Made by a program: the position numbers and the translations under genes. Below, piece by piece: positions 41,734 to 52,778 of a stretch of DNA of 64,000 bases (positions are counted from its first letter, which is position 1; every line of letters begins with the position of its first letter). A model generated the notes under the pieces. It was not told the origin of the DNA, searched no databases, and saw only the letters and a list, made by a program, of their open reading frames with translations. Source of the DNA: Mycobacterium sp. IS-1742 (lineage in GTDB: Bacteria; Actinomycetota; Actinomycetes; Mycobacteriales; Mycobacteriaceae); NCBI RefSeq assembly GCF_001500125.1, contig NZ_LQIV01000006.1, positions 91,024 through 155,023 of the forward strand. The letters run 5' to 3'.

Positions 41734-42984
41734 GTGGACCGTAAGCGGATCATCGTCGGCGTCGCCGGAGGCATCGCCGCGTACAAGGCGTGCACGCTGG
41801 TCCGCCAGCTGACCGAGGCCGGTCACGACGTGCGGGTCCTGCCGACCGAATCCGCACTGCGGTTCGTCGGCGCCGCGACCTTCGAGGCCCTGTCCGGCCA
41901 TCCCGTGCACACCGGTGTCTGGGACGACGTCCACGAGGTGCCGCATGTGCGCATCGGGCAGGAAGCCGATCTGGTCGTCGTCGCGCCGGCCACCGCCGAC
42001 CTGTTGGCCCGTGCGGTCGCGGGCCGCGCCGACGACCTGCTGACCGCCACCCTGCTGACCGCCCGGTGCCCGGTGCTGTTCGCCCCGGCGATGCACACCG
42101 AGATGTGGTTCCACCCCGCGACCGTCGACAACGTCGCGACCCTGCGCCGCCGCGGCGCGGTGGTCCTCGAACCCGCCTCCGGACGGCTCACCGGCGCCGA
42201 CAGCGGTGCCGGCCGGCTGCCCGAGGCCGAGGAGATCGCCACCCTGGCCCAGCTGCTGCTCGTGCGCGGTGATGCGCTGCCCTACGACCTGGCCGGGGTG
42301 AAGGCGCTGGTGACCGCGGGCGGCACCCGCGAACCGATCGATCCGGTCCGCTTCATCGGCAACCGCAGCTCCGGTAAGCAGGGCTACGCGATGGCGCGGG
42401 TGATGGCTCAGCGCGGTGCCGACGTCACGCTGATCGCGGGCAACACCGCCGGGCTCGTCGACCCGGCGGGCGTCGAGGTGGTCCACATCGGGTCCGCCGC
42501 CCAACTGCGCGATGCGGTGTCCAAACACGCCCCCGACGCCCACGTGCTGGTGATGGCCGCCGCCGTCGCCGATTTCCGGCCGGTGCACACTGCGACCAGC
42601 AAGATCAAGAAGTCCAGCGATCCGAACGAGGACGCGCCCACGATCGACCTCACCCGCACCGACGACATCCTCGCCGGAACGGTTCGCGCGCGCTCCGACG
42701 GCCAGCTGCCGAACATGCGGGCGATCGTGGGCTTCGCCGCCGAGACCGGCGACGCCAACGGCGACGTGCTGTTCCACGCCCGCGCCAAGTTCCGGCGCAA
42801 GGGCTCCGACCTCCTGGTCGTCAACGCGGTGGGGGACAACCGGGCGTTCGAGGTGGACAACAACGACGGGTGGCTGCTGGCGGCCGACGGCACCGAGACC
42901 GCACTCGAGCACGGTTCGAAAACTCTGATGGCCAGCCGTATCGTGGACGCGATCGTCGCCTTTCTGCACAACAGCACCGGGTGA
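41734..42984 (+). CDS. coaBC: bifunctional phosphopantothenoylcysteine decarboxylase/synthase
   Basis: A 416-residue fused CoaC-CoaB protein making 4'-phosphopantetheine for CoA. The N-terminal flavoprotein half has VGVAGGIAAYKACTLVRQL, the catalytic histidine region VPHVRIGQ and PAMHTEMW. The flap reads GRLTGADSGAGR, without the cysteine of the enterobacterial ACGD motif, as I recall for other mycobacteria. The CoaB half begins near residue 190 with LVTAGGTREPIDPVRFIGNR, followed by VMAAAVADFRP and KIKKS. GTG 41734. The gene is also called dfp. Confidence 0.96.
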   Translation: MDRKRIIVGVAGGIAAYKACTLVRQLTEAGHDVRVLPTESALRFVGAATFEALSGHPVHTGVWDDVHEVPHVRIGQEADLVVVAPATADLLARAVAGRADDLLTATLLTARCPVLFAPAMHTEMWFHPATVDNVATLRRRGAVVLEPASGRLTGADSGAGRLPEAEEIATLAQLLLVRGDALPYDLAGVKALVTAGGTREPIDPVRFIGNRSSGKQGYAMARVMAQRGADVTLIAGNTAGLVDPAGVEVVHIGSAAQLRDAVSKHAPDAHVLVMAAAVADFRPVHTATSKIKKSSDPNEDAPTIDLTRTDDILAGTVRARSDGQLPNMRAIVGFAAETGDANGDVLFHARAKFRRKGSDLLVVNAVGDNRAFEVDNNDGWLLAADGTETALEHGSKTLMASRIVDAIVAFLHNSTG

Positions 42985-43125
42985 CCGGCGGGGGATTCGG
43001 CTGCATCAAAGGGTTGCGCACGGTTCGGGCACGCGCTTGGGTGCAACTGGGCACCGATACGATTTGACGGGCTAAACAATCATGGCGAAGTTCAGGACAA
43101 CGTTCGATACAAGTGAGGATCACAC

Positions 43126-44330
<1,205 letters not shown>

Positions 44331-44334
<4 letters not shown>

Positions 44335-45803
44335 GCCGAGTACTCGTAGTCGTCGAGGGGGAACCGCCGGCTGCGCCAGTACGCCTCGAGTGTGCTGGCC
44401 GGCCGTAGCGGGACGTCGCCGTTGCGGTCGAAGTAGTAGCTGTGGGCGTCGCGGCAGCTGTCCTGCCAGAAGATCTGCCGGTGCCGTTTGCGCATCATCT
44501 CGTCGAAGTACCGGTCGTTGGCGGCCCGGCTCACCTCGACCCGCCCGGCCGAGCGGTGTCGCGCCTCCCGCAGACAGCGCACGATGTGGCGGGTCTGGGT
44601 CTCGATCAGGGCGAAGTACGACGAGCCGACGTACCCGTAGGGGCCGCTCACCGAGAACAGGTTGGGGAACCCCGGCACGCTGACACCCTCGTAGGCCTGC
44701 AGTCGGTGGGTGTCCCAGAACTGCGCGAGCGATATGCCGTTGGCGCCGTGTATCGCGAAGGTCTGGGCGTCGGTGTCGGCCACCTTGAAGCCGGTGGCCA
44801 GGATCAGCACGTCGACGTCGTGGCTCTCGCCGTCCGTGGTCGCCACACCGGAACCGGTGATCTTGTCGATCGGCTCGGTGATCAGCCGGACGTTGTCGCG
44901 GTTGAACGTCGCGAGGTAGGTGTTGTGGAAGCCGGGGCGTTTGCAGCCCACCGCGTAGCGCGGTGTCAGCTTCTCGCGCGTCACCGGGTCCTCGACCTGC
45001 TTGCGCAGATACGACCGGCCGGCCCCGTCCATGCGCTTGGCCATCGGGTTGACGGTGAAGTACTGGGCGGCCAGCGGGAACGTGACCTCGACGAAGGCCT
45101 GACTCAGCAGCCGCTGGACCGCTTTGCCGCCCGGCAGTCGCATCGCGGCGCGCACCGCCCGCGGCAGCGGCACGTCGAACTTCGGGAAACACCAGATCGG
45201 TGTCCGCTGGAAGACGTCGAGCCGCGCGACCAGTGGGGCGATCTCGGGGATCACCTGGACCGCCGACGCGCCGGTGCCGATGATCGCCACGCGTTTACCG
45301 CGCAGGTCCACCGACGGGTCCCAGCGGGCGGTGTGCATGGTCGTGCCGGCGAACGAGTCGACCCCCGGGATGTCCGGCATGTTCGGCACCGTGAGCACCC
45401 CGGTGGCGTTGATCAGGAACCGCGCGGTCACCTCGTCGCCGGAGTCCAGCCGCACCCGCCAGGCGTTGTCGGCCTCGTCGAACGTCGCCGCGAGGACCTC
45501 GGTCCCGAACCGGATCCGGTCGCGCAGGCCGTACTTGTCGACGCAGTGTTCGGCGTAGGCGCGCAGTTCGCGACCCGGCGCGTACGTGCGCGACCAGTTC
45601 GGGCTCTGCTCGAAGGAGAACTGGTACGAGAACGACGGGATGTCGACGGCGATGCCCGGGTAAGTGTTCCAGTACCACGTGCCGCCGGGCGCGTCACCGG
45701 CCTCGATGATGCGGTAGTCGGCGAGTCCCGCCCGGTCCAGTGCGATCGCGGCCCCGATTCCGGCGAACCCGGCGCCGACGATGAGGGTGTGGTGGTCGGG
45801 CAT
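44331..45803 (-). CDS. Baeyer-Villiger-type flavin monooxygenase
   Basis: A 490-residue flavoprotein. The FAD motif is [14 protein letters not shown] near 10-23, the NADPH motif is [13 protein letters not shown] near 174-186, and between them lies the BVMO fingerprint [13 protein letters not shown] (FxGxxxHxxxW) near 151-163, so Baeyer-Villiger activity is likely. It resembles the Rv1393c/EtaA group, which converts ketones to esters and can activate thioamide prodrugs. It lies 79 bp downstream of the lipase gene on the same strand; ester made here could be hydrolysed by that lipase. Confidence 0.88.
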
Positions 45804-45882
45804 CGTGCCGCCTTCCGTTGCGGGCCTCGTCTGCCGTTCTAGCCGACACCCCGGCGATCGGTCAAAGGTGACGGTCGACCGG

Positions 45883-46827
45883 TCAGCGGTGCAGCGCCGC
45901 GCGCAACGCGGCGAACCCCCGGTCGGCCGCCGCCGTCGCCGCGGGCACCACGCCCGCGTAGCCGAGGTACCCGTGCACCAGCGTCTCGGCGTGGTGCAGC
46001 TCGACGGGGACGCCCGCCGCGCGGAGCAGTTCGGCGTACCGGATGCCGTCGTCGCGCAGCGGGTCGTGCCCCGCGACCGCGATGTAGGCCGGCGGTAGCC
46101 CGGTGAAGTCGCTCGCCCGGCCCGGTGCCAGCCCCGGCGGCAGGTCCGCCGGGTCGTGGGCGCCGGCGTACCAGCCCGCGAAGCCGGCGACCGCGTCGCG
46201 GTCGAGGATCGGTGCGTCGGCGTTCTCGATGGCCGAGGGCAGCGTGAGGTCCCACAGCGTGCCCGGGTACCAGAGCAGCTGGAACGTGATCGGCGGTCCG
46301 CCGTGGTCGCGCGCCCGGTGGGTCATCACCGCCGACAGGTTGCCGCCGGCGGAATCGCCGGCGACCGCCAGGCGGCTCGCGTCCACGGACAGTTCGGCGC
46401 CGTGCCCGGCCACCCACGTCAGCGCCGCCCACGCGTCCTCGACCGCGGCCGGGTAGGGGTGTTCGGGCGCCAACCGGTATTCCACCGACACGACGACCGC
46501 ATCGGCGGCCACCGCATGGTGCCGGCATTCACCGTCGTGGGTGTCGAGGTCGCCTGCCGCGAAGCCGCCACCGTGGAAGAACACCACGACCGGCGGCGGG
46601 GACTCCGAGGTGGCGGGCCGGTACACCCGGATCGGGATCTCACCGGCGGGCCCCGGGATCGTCCGGTCCTGCGCCTCGACCTCGGGGTGGACCTCCCGCC
46701 TGGGTAGCTCCCGGAGCTTGCGGCGCGCCACCTCGACGCCCTCGTCGACCGAGAGCTGGAACGGCACCGCGTCCAGTACCTTTCTCAGAATGGCGTCGAT
46801 CGGCGGTTTCTCGTCAGCGACAGACAC
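45883..46827 (-). CDS. alpha/beta hydrolase of the hormone-sensitive-lipase type (LipH/LipI-like)
   Basis: A 314-residue esterase of the HSL family. The oxyanion motif is [16 protein letters not shown] near 78-93, the nucleophile is in [11 protein letters not shown] near 150-160, the aspartate is in [15 protein letters not shown] and the histidine is in [12 protein letters not shown] near the end. No signal peptide is present. It corresponds to the lipH/lipI genes located between metK and priA in mycobacteria. It starts at GTG 34 bp from the divergent YhhN-type gene and leads into the BVMO gene. Confidence 0.9.
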   Translation of the reverse strand: MSVADEKPPIDAILRKVLDAVPFQLSVDEGVEVARRKLRELPRREVHPEVEAQDRTIPGPAGEIPIRVYRPATSESPPPVVVFFHGGGFAAGDLDTHDGECRHHAVAADAVVVSVEYRLAPEHPYPAAVEDAWAALTWVAGHGAELSVDASRLAVAGDSAGGNLSAVMTHRARDHGGPPITFQLLWYPGTLWDLTLPSAIENADAPILDRDAVAGFAGWYAGAHDPADLPPGLAPGRASDFTGLPPAYIAVAGHDPLRDDGIRYAELLRAAGVPVELHHAETLVHGYLGYAGVVPAATAAADRGFAALRAALHR

Positions 46828-46861
46828 GACCTCACCGTACGCACACCGGCGGACCGCCCGG

Positions 46862-47539
46862 TTGTGGGCCGCCGCCGCACTCGTCGCGGCCGGCTACGGC
46901 GTGTTCCTGATCGTGACGGCGGTGCGGGTCCCGCCGGGGGCGGAGCTCACCGGCCAGTTCGTCGCCCAGCCCGTGGTCAAGGCGCTGGCCGCGGTGCTGT
47001 TGGCGGTCGCGGCGGCGGGCCACCCGATCCGCCGGGAGCGCCGCTGGCTGGTGCCCGCGTTGGCGTTCTCGGCCTGCGGCGATTTCCTGCTGGCGATTCC
47101 GTGGTGGGAGCCGTCCTTCGTACTCGGACTCGCGTCGTTCCTCGTCGCCCACCTGTGCTTCCTGGCCGCGCTGCTCCCGCTCGCCGCCCGGTCGGCCCCG
47201 CGATCGGTGGCGGTCGCGCTCACGGTGGCGGCGTGCGGCGCGCTGCTGGTGTGGTTCTGGCCGCGGCTCGTCGAGGACGGGATGGCCGTCCCCGTCACCG
47301 CGTACATCGCGGTGCTCGGGGCGATGGTGTGCGCCGCGCTGCTGGCCAGGCTGCCCACGCCGTGGACCGCGCTCGGTGCGGTGTGCTTCGCGGTGTCGGA
47401 CGCGATGATCGGCATCGGCCGGTTCGTCCTCGACTCCGAGGCGCTCGCGGTCCCGATCTGGTGGGTCTACGCCGCGTCGCTGCTGCTGATCACCGCGGGC
47501 CTCTTCTTCGGCCGTACGGTAAACCGCCACGAAACCTGA
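46862..47539 (+). CDS. YhhN/lysoplasmalogenase-family membrane protein
   Basis: A membrane protein of about 225 residues with seven to eight hydrophobic segments, matching the YhhN (TMEM86) family. Conserved parts are [24 protein letters not shown] and [12 protein letters not shown] with paired acidic residues in membrane helices. Eukaryotic relatives hydrolyse lysoplasmalogen; the bacterial role is unproven. The start is uncertain: no ATG or GTG lies in frame near the N-terminus, and TTG 46862 is the first usable codon. Upstream in-frame sequence ([12 protein letters not shown]) looks like a normal mycobacterial N-terminus, so a non-standard start or sequence difference is possible. Confidence 0.8.
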   Translation: MWAAAALVAAGYGVFLIVTAVRVPPGAELTGQFVAQPVVKALAAVLLAVAAAGHPIRRERRWLVPALAFSACGDFLLAIPWWEPSFVLGLASFLVAHLCFLAALLPLAARSAPRSVAVALTVAACGALLVWFWPRLVEDGMAVPVTAYIAVLGAMVCAALLARLPTPWTALGAVCFAVSDAMIGIGRFVLDSEALAVPIWWVYAASLLLITAGLFFGRTVNRHET

Positions 47540-47578
47540 GTTGACCGGACCGAAACGTAGCGTGGCTAACGTCGCGCC

Positions 47579-48901
47579 ATGAGCGGAACACACGGCTTCG
47601 GGCGCAGAGGATTCCTCCAGACGGCAGTGGTCGGTGTCGGGGCCGGCGCAGTGGTCGCGGCCTGCGCCAGGAACACGTCGACGGCCACCGCGTCCGAACT
47701 GCCCTACACGTCGATCCCGGTGTTGCAACCGGGCCAGGGTGACCGCAGCGGCGACCACTACCTGTCGTCGCTGCCCGATCAGGTGCTGTGGGGGTACGTG
47801 CCCACCGTGCACGCCACGCCGGTGCTCCGGATGCGGTCCGGGCAGACCGTCACGATCGACGCCGTCTCCCACGAGGGGATCCTCGAGGACCAGGGCCGCA
47901 ACCCGGTGGAGTATTTCGGCGGGCTGGGTGTCGGCGAGTCGGATGTCCTGGAGGACGCGAAAGTCATTGCCGCCGAATACAACCGGACTCCCCGCAACTT
48001 CGCCAAGGACGGTCCGCACGTGGTGACGGGACCGATCTTCGTGGAGGGTGCCGAACCCGGCGACGTGCTGAAGATCGAGACGCTCGAGACGGTCCCGCGG
48101 GTGCCCTACGGCGTGGTGTCGAGCCGGCACGGCAAGGGCGCGCTCGGCCTGACCGCCGACAAGGCCGCGCCCGCGGGCATCTCGCTCGCCGAGGTGATGC
48201 CGCCCCCGGGCACCGACGGGCGGTCCCGTCCCGACCCGACCACCTGGGGTGACGTCTCGGTGTTCACCCCGGTGGAACAGGGCCGGGGCGTCATGCCCGT
48301 CGGTACCAGCGCTTCGGTGCGGTTCCCGCTCAACCCGTTCATGGGGATGATGGGTGTCGCGTTCGCCCGGGATGAGGGTCTCAACGCCCCGAACGCGAAC
48401 TCGATCCCGCCGACGATCGCCGGGGGCAACATCGACATCAAACTGCTCGGCGTCGGATCGACGTTCTACCTGCCGGTGTTCGCCCCGGGTGCGCTGTTCT
48501 ACGTCGGGGATCCGCACATGGCGATGGGGGACGGGGAGGTGGCACTGACGGCGATGGAGGGTTCGCTGCGCGGCACGTTCCGGCTCACGGTGTGCAAACC
48601 GGGCTCCGGCGACGCGCCCAGCGTGGCCTATCGCTACCCGTTCGCCGAGACCGAGCGGGCCTGGATACCGATCGGGCTGTCGGATCCGGACGGCGCCGTC
48701 GGCGGGCAGGGCAGCGACCTCGACGTCGCGATGCGCCGTGCCGTCGTCAACGCCTTGGACTATCTCGAGCGCGACCGCGGGATGGACCGCGCCACCGCCT
48801 ACGCCTACCTCTCCGCCGCAGGTGATTTCACCATCTCCCAGGTGGTCGACCGCACCGTCGGTGTGCACGGCCAGATCTACAAGGAGCACTTCACCCTGTA
48901 G
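47579..48901 (+). CDS. Tat-exported acetamidase/formamidase-family lipoprotein
   Basis: A 440-residue FmdA/AmdA family protein. The N-terminus has a twin-arginine motif (GRRGFLQT, residues 8-15), a hydrophobic stretch and a lipobox-like VVAAC, pointing to Tat export with lipid attachment at about Cys29. The amidase domain follows (VTIDAVSHEGI, NPVEYFGGLGV, GPIFVEGAEPGDVLKIET, GDPHMAMGDGEVALTAMEG). Most family members are cytoplasmic, so an exported lipoprotein form is notable. The natural amide is unknown. It lies 39 bp after the YhhN-type gene. Confidence 0.87.
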   Translation: MSGTHGFGRRGFLQTAVVGVGAGAVVAACARNTSTATASELPYTSIPVLQPGQGDRSGDHYLSSLPDQVLWGYVPTVHATPVLRMRSGQTVTIDAVSHEGILEDQGRNPVEYFGGLGVGESDVLEDAKVIAAEYNRTPRNFAKDGPHVVTGPIFVEGAEPGDVLKIETLETVPRVPYGVVSSRHGKGALGLTADKAAPAGISLAEVMPPPGTDGRSRPDPTTWGDVSVFTPVEQGRGVMPVGTSASVRFPLNPFMGMMGVAFARDEGLNAPNANSIPPTIAGGNIDIKLLGVGSTFYLPVFAPGALFYVGDPHMAMGDGEVALTAMEGSLRGTFRLTVCKPGSGDAPSVAYRYPFAETERAWIPIGLSDPDGAVGGQGSDLDVAMRRAVVNALDYLERDRGMDRATAYAYLSAAGDFTISQVVDRTVGVHGQIYKEHFTL

Positions 48902-48935
48902 CCGGGCTGTCCGCGCCGTCTGCTAGAGGTGTGCG

Positions 48936-50933
48936 GTGACCAAAACCCGGCAGCCGGCCGAACACGAGCCGATCGCGCGCGTGCTGCCGATGCTGTCGGT
49001 GCCCCATCTCGACCGGGAATTCGACTACCTGGTGCCGGCCGAGTGCTCCGACGACGCCCAGCCCGGGGTGCGCGTGCGCGTGCGCTTCCACGGCCGGTTG
49101 GTCGACGCGTTCCTGCTCGAGCGGCGCTCCGAGACCGACCACGCGGGGCAGCTCGGCTGGCTGGACCGTGTGGTCTCGCCGCAGCAGGTGCTGACCCCCG
49201 ACGTGCGCCGGCTCGCCGATGCCGTGGCCGCCCGCTACGCCGGCACCCGCCCGGACGTGCTGCGCCTCGCCGTACCGCCGCGGCACGCCGGCGCCGAGAA
49301 GAAGCCGGCCCCCGATCCGGCCCCCGTCGAGGTCCCGGCGGTCGACCTCGCCGCCTGGCGGGCCTATCCGCGCGCCGAACAGTTCCTCGGTGCGGTCGGC
49401 GAGGGGCGCGCCGCCCGCGCGGTGTGGCAGGCGCTGCCCGGCGAACGGTGGGCGGCCCGGCTCGCGGAGGCCGCGGCGCTCACGGTCGCCAGTGGTCGCG
49501 GCGTGCTGGCGATCGTCCCGGACCAGCGTGACGTCGACGCCCTGCACGCGGCGGCGGTGCCGCTGCTCGCCGAGGACCGGGTGGTCGCACTGTCGGCGGG
49601 CCTCGGTCCCTCGCAGCGGTACCGACGCTGGCTGTCGGTGCTGCGCGGCGGTGCCCGCGTGGTGATCGGCACCCGCAGTGCGGTGTTCGCGCCGGTGTGC
49701 GACCTCGGGCTGGTGATCGTGTGGGACGACGGTGACGACAGCCTGGCCGAGCCCCGGGCGCCCTATCCGCATGCGCGCGAGGTGGCCATGCTGCGGGCCC
49801 ACCAGTTACGCTGCGCGGCCCTCATCGGGGGTTACTCCCGCACCGCGGAGGCGCAGGCGCTGGTGCGCAGCAGGTGGGCACACGACCTCGTCGCGCCGCG
49901 TCCCGCGGTGCGGGCCGCGGCGCCCCGTGTGGTCGCCCTGGAGGACAGCGGTTTCGAGCAGGAGCGCGACCCGGCCGCGCACACCGCCCGGTTGCCGTCG
50001 GTGGCGTTGCGCACCGCCCGCGCCGCCCTGCAGGCGGGCAGGCCGGTGCTGGTGCAGGTACCCCGCCGGGGGTATCTGCCTGCGCTGGCGTGTGCCCGGT
50101 GCCGGGCGATCGCCCGGTGCAGACACTGCACCGGCCCCCTGTCGCTGCTCGAGCGCGGCGGTGCGGCGATGTGCCGGTGGTGCGGCCGCGAGGAAGTCGG
50201 ATTGCGTTGCGGCCGTTGTGGATCGGATTCGGTCCGGGCGGTCGCGGTGGGGGCGCGACGCACCGCCGAAGAGCTCGGCCGCGCGTTCGCGGGCACACCG
50301 GTCGTCACCTCGAGCGGTGAGGCGATGGTGGGAACCGTCGCCGACGAACCCGCCCTGGTGGTCGCCACCCCCGGCGCCGAACCGGAAGCCGCCGCCGGCT
50401 ACGGGGCCGCGCTGCTGCTCGACGCCTGGGCGCTGCTGGGGCGGCAGGATCTGCGGGCGGCCGAGGACACCCTGCGGCGGTGGATGGCGGCCGCGGCGCT
50501 GGTGCGCCCACGCGCGGACGGCGGCGTGGTGACCGTGGTCGCCGAGTCGGCGATCCCGACGGTGCAGGCGTTGATCCGCTGGGATCCGGTGGGCCACGCG
50601 GAATCCGAACTCGACTCGAGGTCCGAGGTGGGACTGCCGCCCGCGGTGCACATCGCCGCGGTCGACGGGGCGTTCCCGGCGGTGACGGCGCTGCTCGAGA
50701 CCGCCGACCTGCCCGCCGACGCCGAGCCCCTCGGCCCCGTCGATCTGCCGGTCGGGGCACGGCGCCCGCCCGGCATACCCGCCGATGCCCCGGTGAGCCG
50801 GATGCTGGTGCGGGTGCCCCGCGACCGCGGCCTGGCGCTGGCGGCGGCGCTGCGGCGGGGGACCGGGGTGCTCAGCGCCCGCCACGACACCGATCCGGCT
50901 CGCGTACAGATCGACCCGTTGCACATAGGGTGA
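48936..50933 (+). CDS. priA: primosomal protein N' (PriA), ATPase-degenerate
   Basis: A 665-residue PriA-like protein, the replication-restart factor. The 3'-DNA-binding domain is at the start (DREFDYLVPAE, GVRVRVRFHGRLVDAFLL). The zinc-binding cysteine set is complete at about 386-435 (CARCRAIARCRHC, CRWCG, CGRCG). The helicase core lacks a Walker A: the usual GVTGSGKT is missing, and the DEEH box reads WDDGDDSLAEP. This matches other mycobacterial PriA proteins, which should therefore not be helicases and may act only in DNA and protein loading. GTG start. Confidence 0.9.
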   Translation: MTKTRQPAEHEPIARVLPMLSVPHLDREFDYLVPAECSDDAQPGVRVRVRFHGRLVDAFLLERRSETDHAGQLGWLDRVVSPQQVLTPDVRRLADAVAARYAGTRPDVLRLAVPPRHAGAEKKPAPDPAPVEVPAVDLAAWRAYPRAEQFLGAVGEGRAARAVWQALPGERWAARLAEAAALTVASGRGVLAIVPDQRDVDALHAAAVPLLAEDRVVALSAGLGPSQRYRRWLSVLRGGARVVIGTRSAVFAPVCDLGLVIVWDDGDDSLAEPRAPYPHAREVAMLRAHQLRCAALIGGYSRTAEAQALVRSRWAHDLVAPRPAVRAAAPRVVALEDSGFEQERDPAAHTARLPSVALRTARAALQAGRPVLVQVPRRGYLPALACARCRAIARCRHCTGPLSLLERGGAAMCRWCGREEVGLRCGRCGSDSVRAVAVGARRTAEELGRAFAGTPVVTSSGEAMVGTVADEPALVVATPGAEPEAAAGYGAALLLDAWALLGRQDLRAAEDTLRRWMAAAALVRPRADGGVVTVVAESAIPTVQALIRWDPVGHAESELDSRSEVGLPPAVHIAAVDGAFPAVTALLETADLPADAEPLGPVDLPVGARRPPGIPADAPVSRMLVRVPRDRGLALAAALRRGTGVLSARHDTDPARVQIDPLHIG

Positions 50934-50960
50934 GGCGAACCCACCGGACGGGAGGACGGC

Positions 50961-52778
50961 ATGCGGCGCGTGTTCGCGTGGTCGATCACCTTGTTGCTCA
51001 TCGCCATCGGGCTGCTGTGGCCGCTGGTGTTCGACGGCGGATCGGGTGGCGGCACCGTCGACGACCCGATGGTGATCCGGGACTACCGGGCCGACTTCAC
51101 CGTCGCCGACGACGGCGAACTCACCGCGGTCGAGACGATCACGGGCGAGTTCCCGTCGGACCGGCACGGCATCTTCCGCTACTGGGATGTGGCCAACCCG
51201 AACGACGACCGGATCCGGCAGTGGCCCGAGGTCGAGTCGGTCACCCGCGACGGCGAACCCGAACCCTTCGAACTGCAGTGGGAGAACGGCAAGAGATTCC
51301 ACGTCGCCAAGGTCGGCTCCGCCGACGTGACGCTCACGCCGGGCCTGCACGTCTACGAGATCCGTTACCGCATCCCCGGTGTGCTCGATCCGGGGGACAC
51401 CGGCGCCGACCGCCGTTTCGCCACCACCACCGGTGATCCGAACGCGCCGTCGACGTTCTTCTGGAACGTCATCGCCCCGTCGTGGAACAACCGGATCGAC
51501 CGCGCCGAGATCACCGTGACCCTGCCCGCCGACGTCACCGGCGTTCAGTGCAGCGTCGGATACGGCGTCGGCCGGGCGTGCGACGAGGTGACCGCGACCG
51601 GCCGCACCGTGCGCATCGAGGCGCGCGACCTGCCGCCACGCACCCCGGTCACCGTCCGCACCGGCGTCGACGCCGACCCGCCTGCGCGCGCGGAACTGCC
51701 CTGGCCCCACCGCTGGGACCGGATCCTCGGCAGCTCGGTCGACGGTCTGGCCTGGATGCTGGGGCTCAGTGCCCTGGCCGCGCTCGGCGGATACCTGTGG
51801 ACCCGCTCGGCCATCGAACGCGCACCGGCGTTCCCGCTGCAGTACGCCCCGCCGCCCGGCATCGGACCCGTCCAGGCCGAGTACCTCCGTACCGAGAAGG
51901 TGCCCGGTCACGGGCTGACCGCCACGCTGTTCCACCTCGCCGAACAGGACCTCGTCACGCTGCGCCAGGTGAACGCGAAACAGTGGGAGGTGCGCGGCAC
52001 CGCAGGCAAGAGCCGGTGGGCCGATGCGGACCCGGTCGGGGTCGCGGTCGGATCGGCCCTCAAGGTCATCGGCACCGGCACCGAGTTCGAGGCCAAACAC
52101 ACCGCGAAGAGCGGGGAGAAGCTCAGCAAGGCCCGCACCGATATGGCCGCCGCGGCGAAGAAGTGGGCGCTCGACGAGGGTCTGATGGTCACCCGCCGTC
52201 GTGAGGGCTGGCTGCAGACCGCGAACATCCTGGCCGCGGTGCTCGCGGTGTGCGGGTTCCTGGGCTGGGGTTTCGACACCACCGTGGCGGGCCTGCCGTT
52301 CGCGGTGTTCTTCGTCGCGACGATCCCCGCCTGGTTCGGCGGCCTCGGCACCCGCCGCACGCCCGAGGGCCGCCGACTGTGGTCGCAGGTCGGCGGATTC
52401 CACCGGATGCTGTGCACCGACTCGGCCGAAGCCCGCTTCGACTTCGCCGCGCGCAAGGACCTCTACACCGCGTACCTGCCGTTCGCGACCGCGGCGGGCG
52501 TGGCCGCCCTGTGGGCCAAGAAGTACGAGATGGTGATGGGAGTGCCTGCGCCGCAACCGGAGTGGTACCAGACGTCGTCCCCGTCGGGTTCGGGGTTCAC
52601 CGGTGGCTCCGGCGGCAGCGGCGTGTTCGACAGTTTCGAATCGTCGCTGTCGTCGTCGATCAGCGCCTACACGGCATCGCAGGCGGCCTCCTCGTCGTCG
52701 AGCAGCAGCAGCAGCGGCAGCAGCTTCTCCGGCGGTGGCGGAGGCGGCGGAGGTGGAGGAGGAGGCGGTTCATGGTGA
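50961..52778 (+). CDS. DUF2207 membrane protein with poly-Gly tail
   Basis: A 605-residue protein. An N-terminal signal-anchor lies at about 5-22 (WSITLLLIAIGLLWPLVF). An extracytoplasmic DUF2207 domain of about 230 residues follows (VIRDYRADFTVADDGELTA, GIFRYWDV). A membrane helix lies near 255-275, a cytoplasmic domain from about 300 to 410, and a helix pair near 420-460. The C-terminus is a Ser-run then a Gly-run of 13 ending in SW. Function is unknown. It overlaps lemA by 7 bp, a pairing seen in other bacteria, and the tail suggests a shared surface or complex. Confidence 0.85.
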   Translation: MRRVFAWSITLLLIAIGLLWPLVFDGGSGGGTVDDPMVIRDYRADFTVADDGELTAVETITGEFPSDRHGIFRYWDVANPNDDRIRQWPEVESVTRDGEPEPFELQWENGKRFHVAKVGSADVTLTPGLHVYEIRYRIPGVLDPGDTGADRRFATTTGDPNAPSTFFWNVIAPSWNNRIDRAEITVTLPADVTGVQCSVGYGVGRACDEVTATGRTVRIEARDLPPRTPVTVRTGVDADPPARAELPWPHRWDRILGSSVDGLAWMLGLSALAALGGYLWTRSAIERAPAFPLQYAPPPGIGPVQAEYLRTEKVPGHGLTATLFHLAEQDLVTLRQVNAKQWEVRGTAGKSRWADADPVGVAVGSALKVIGTGTEFEAKHTAKSGEKLSKARTDMAAAAKKWALDEGLMVTRRREGWLQTANILAAVLAVCGFLGWGFDTTVAGLPFAVFFVATIPAWFGGLGTRRTPEGRRLWSQVGGFHRMLCTDSAEARFDFAARKDLYTAYLPFATAAGVAALWAKKYEMVMGVPAPQPEWYQTSSPSGSGFTGGSGGSGVFDSFESSLSSSISAYTASQAASSSSSSSSSGSSFSGGGGGGGGGGGGGSW

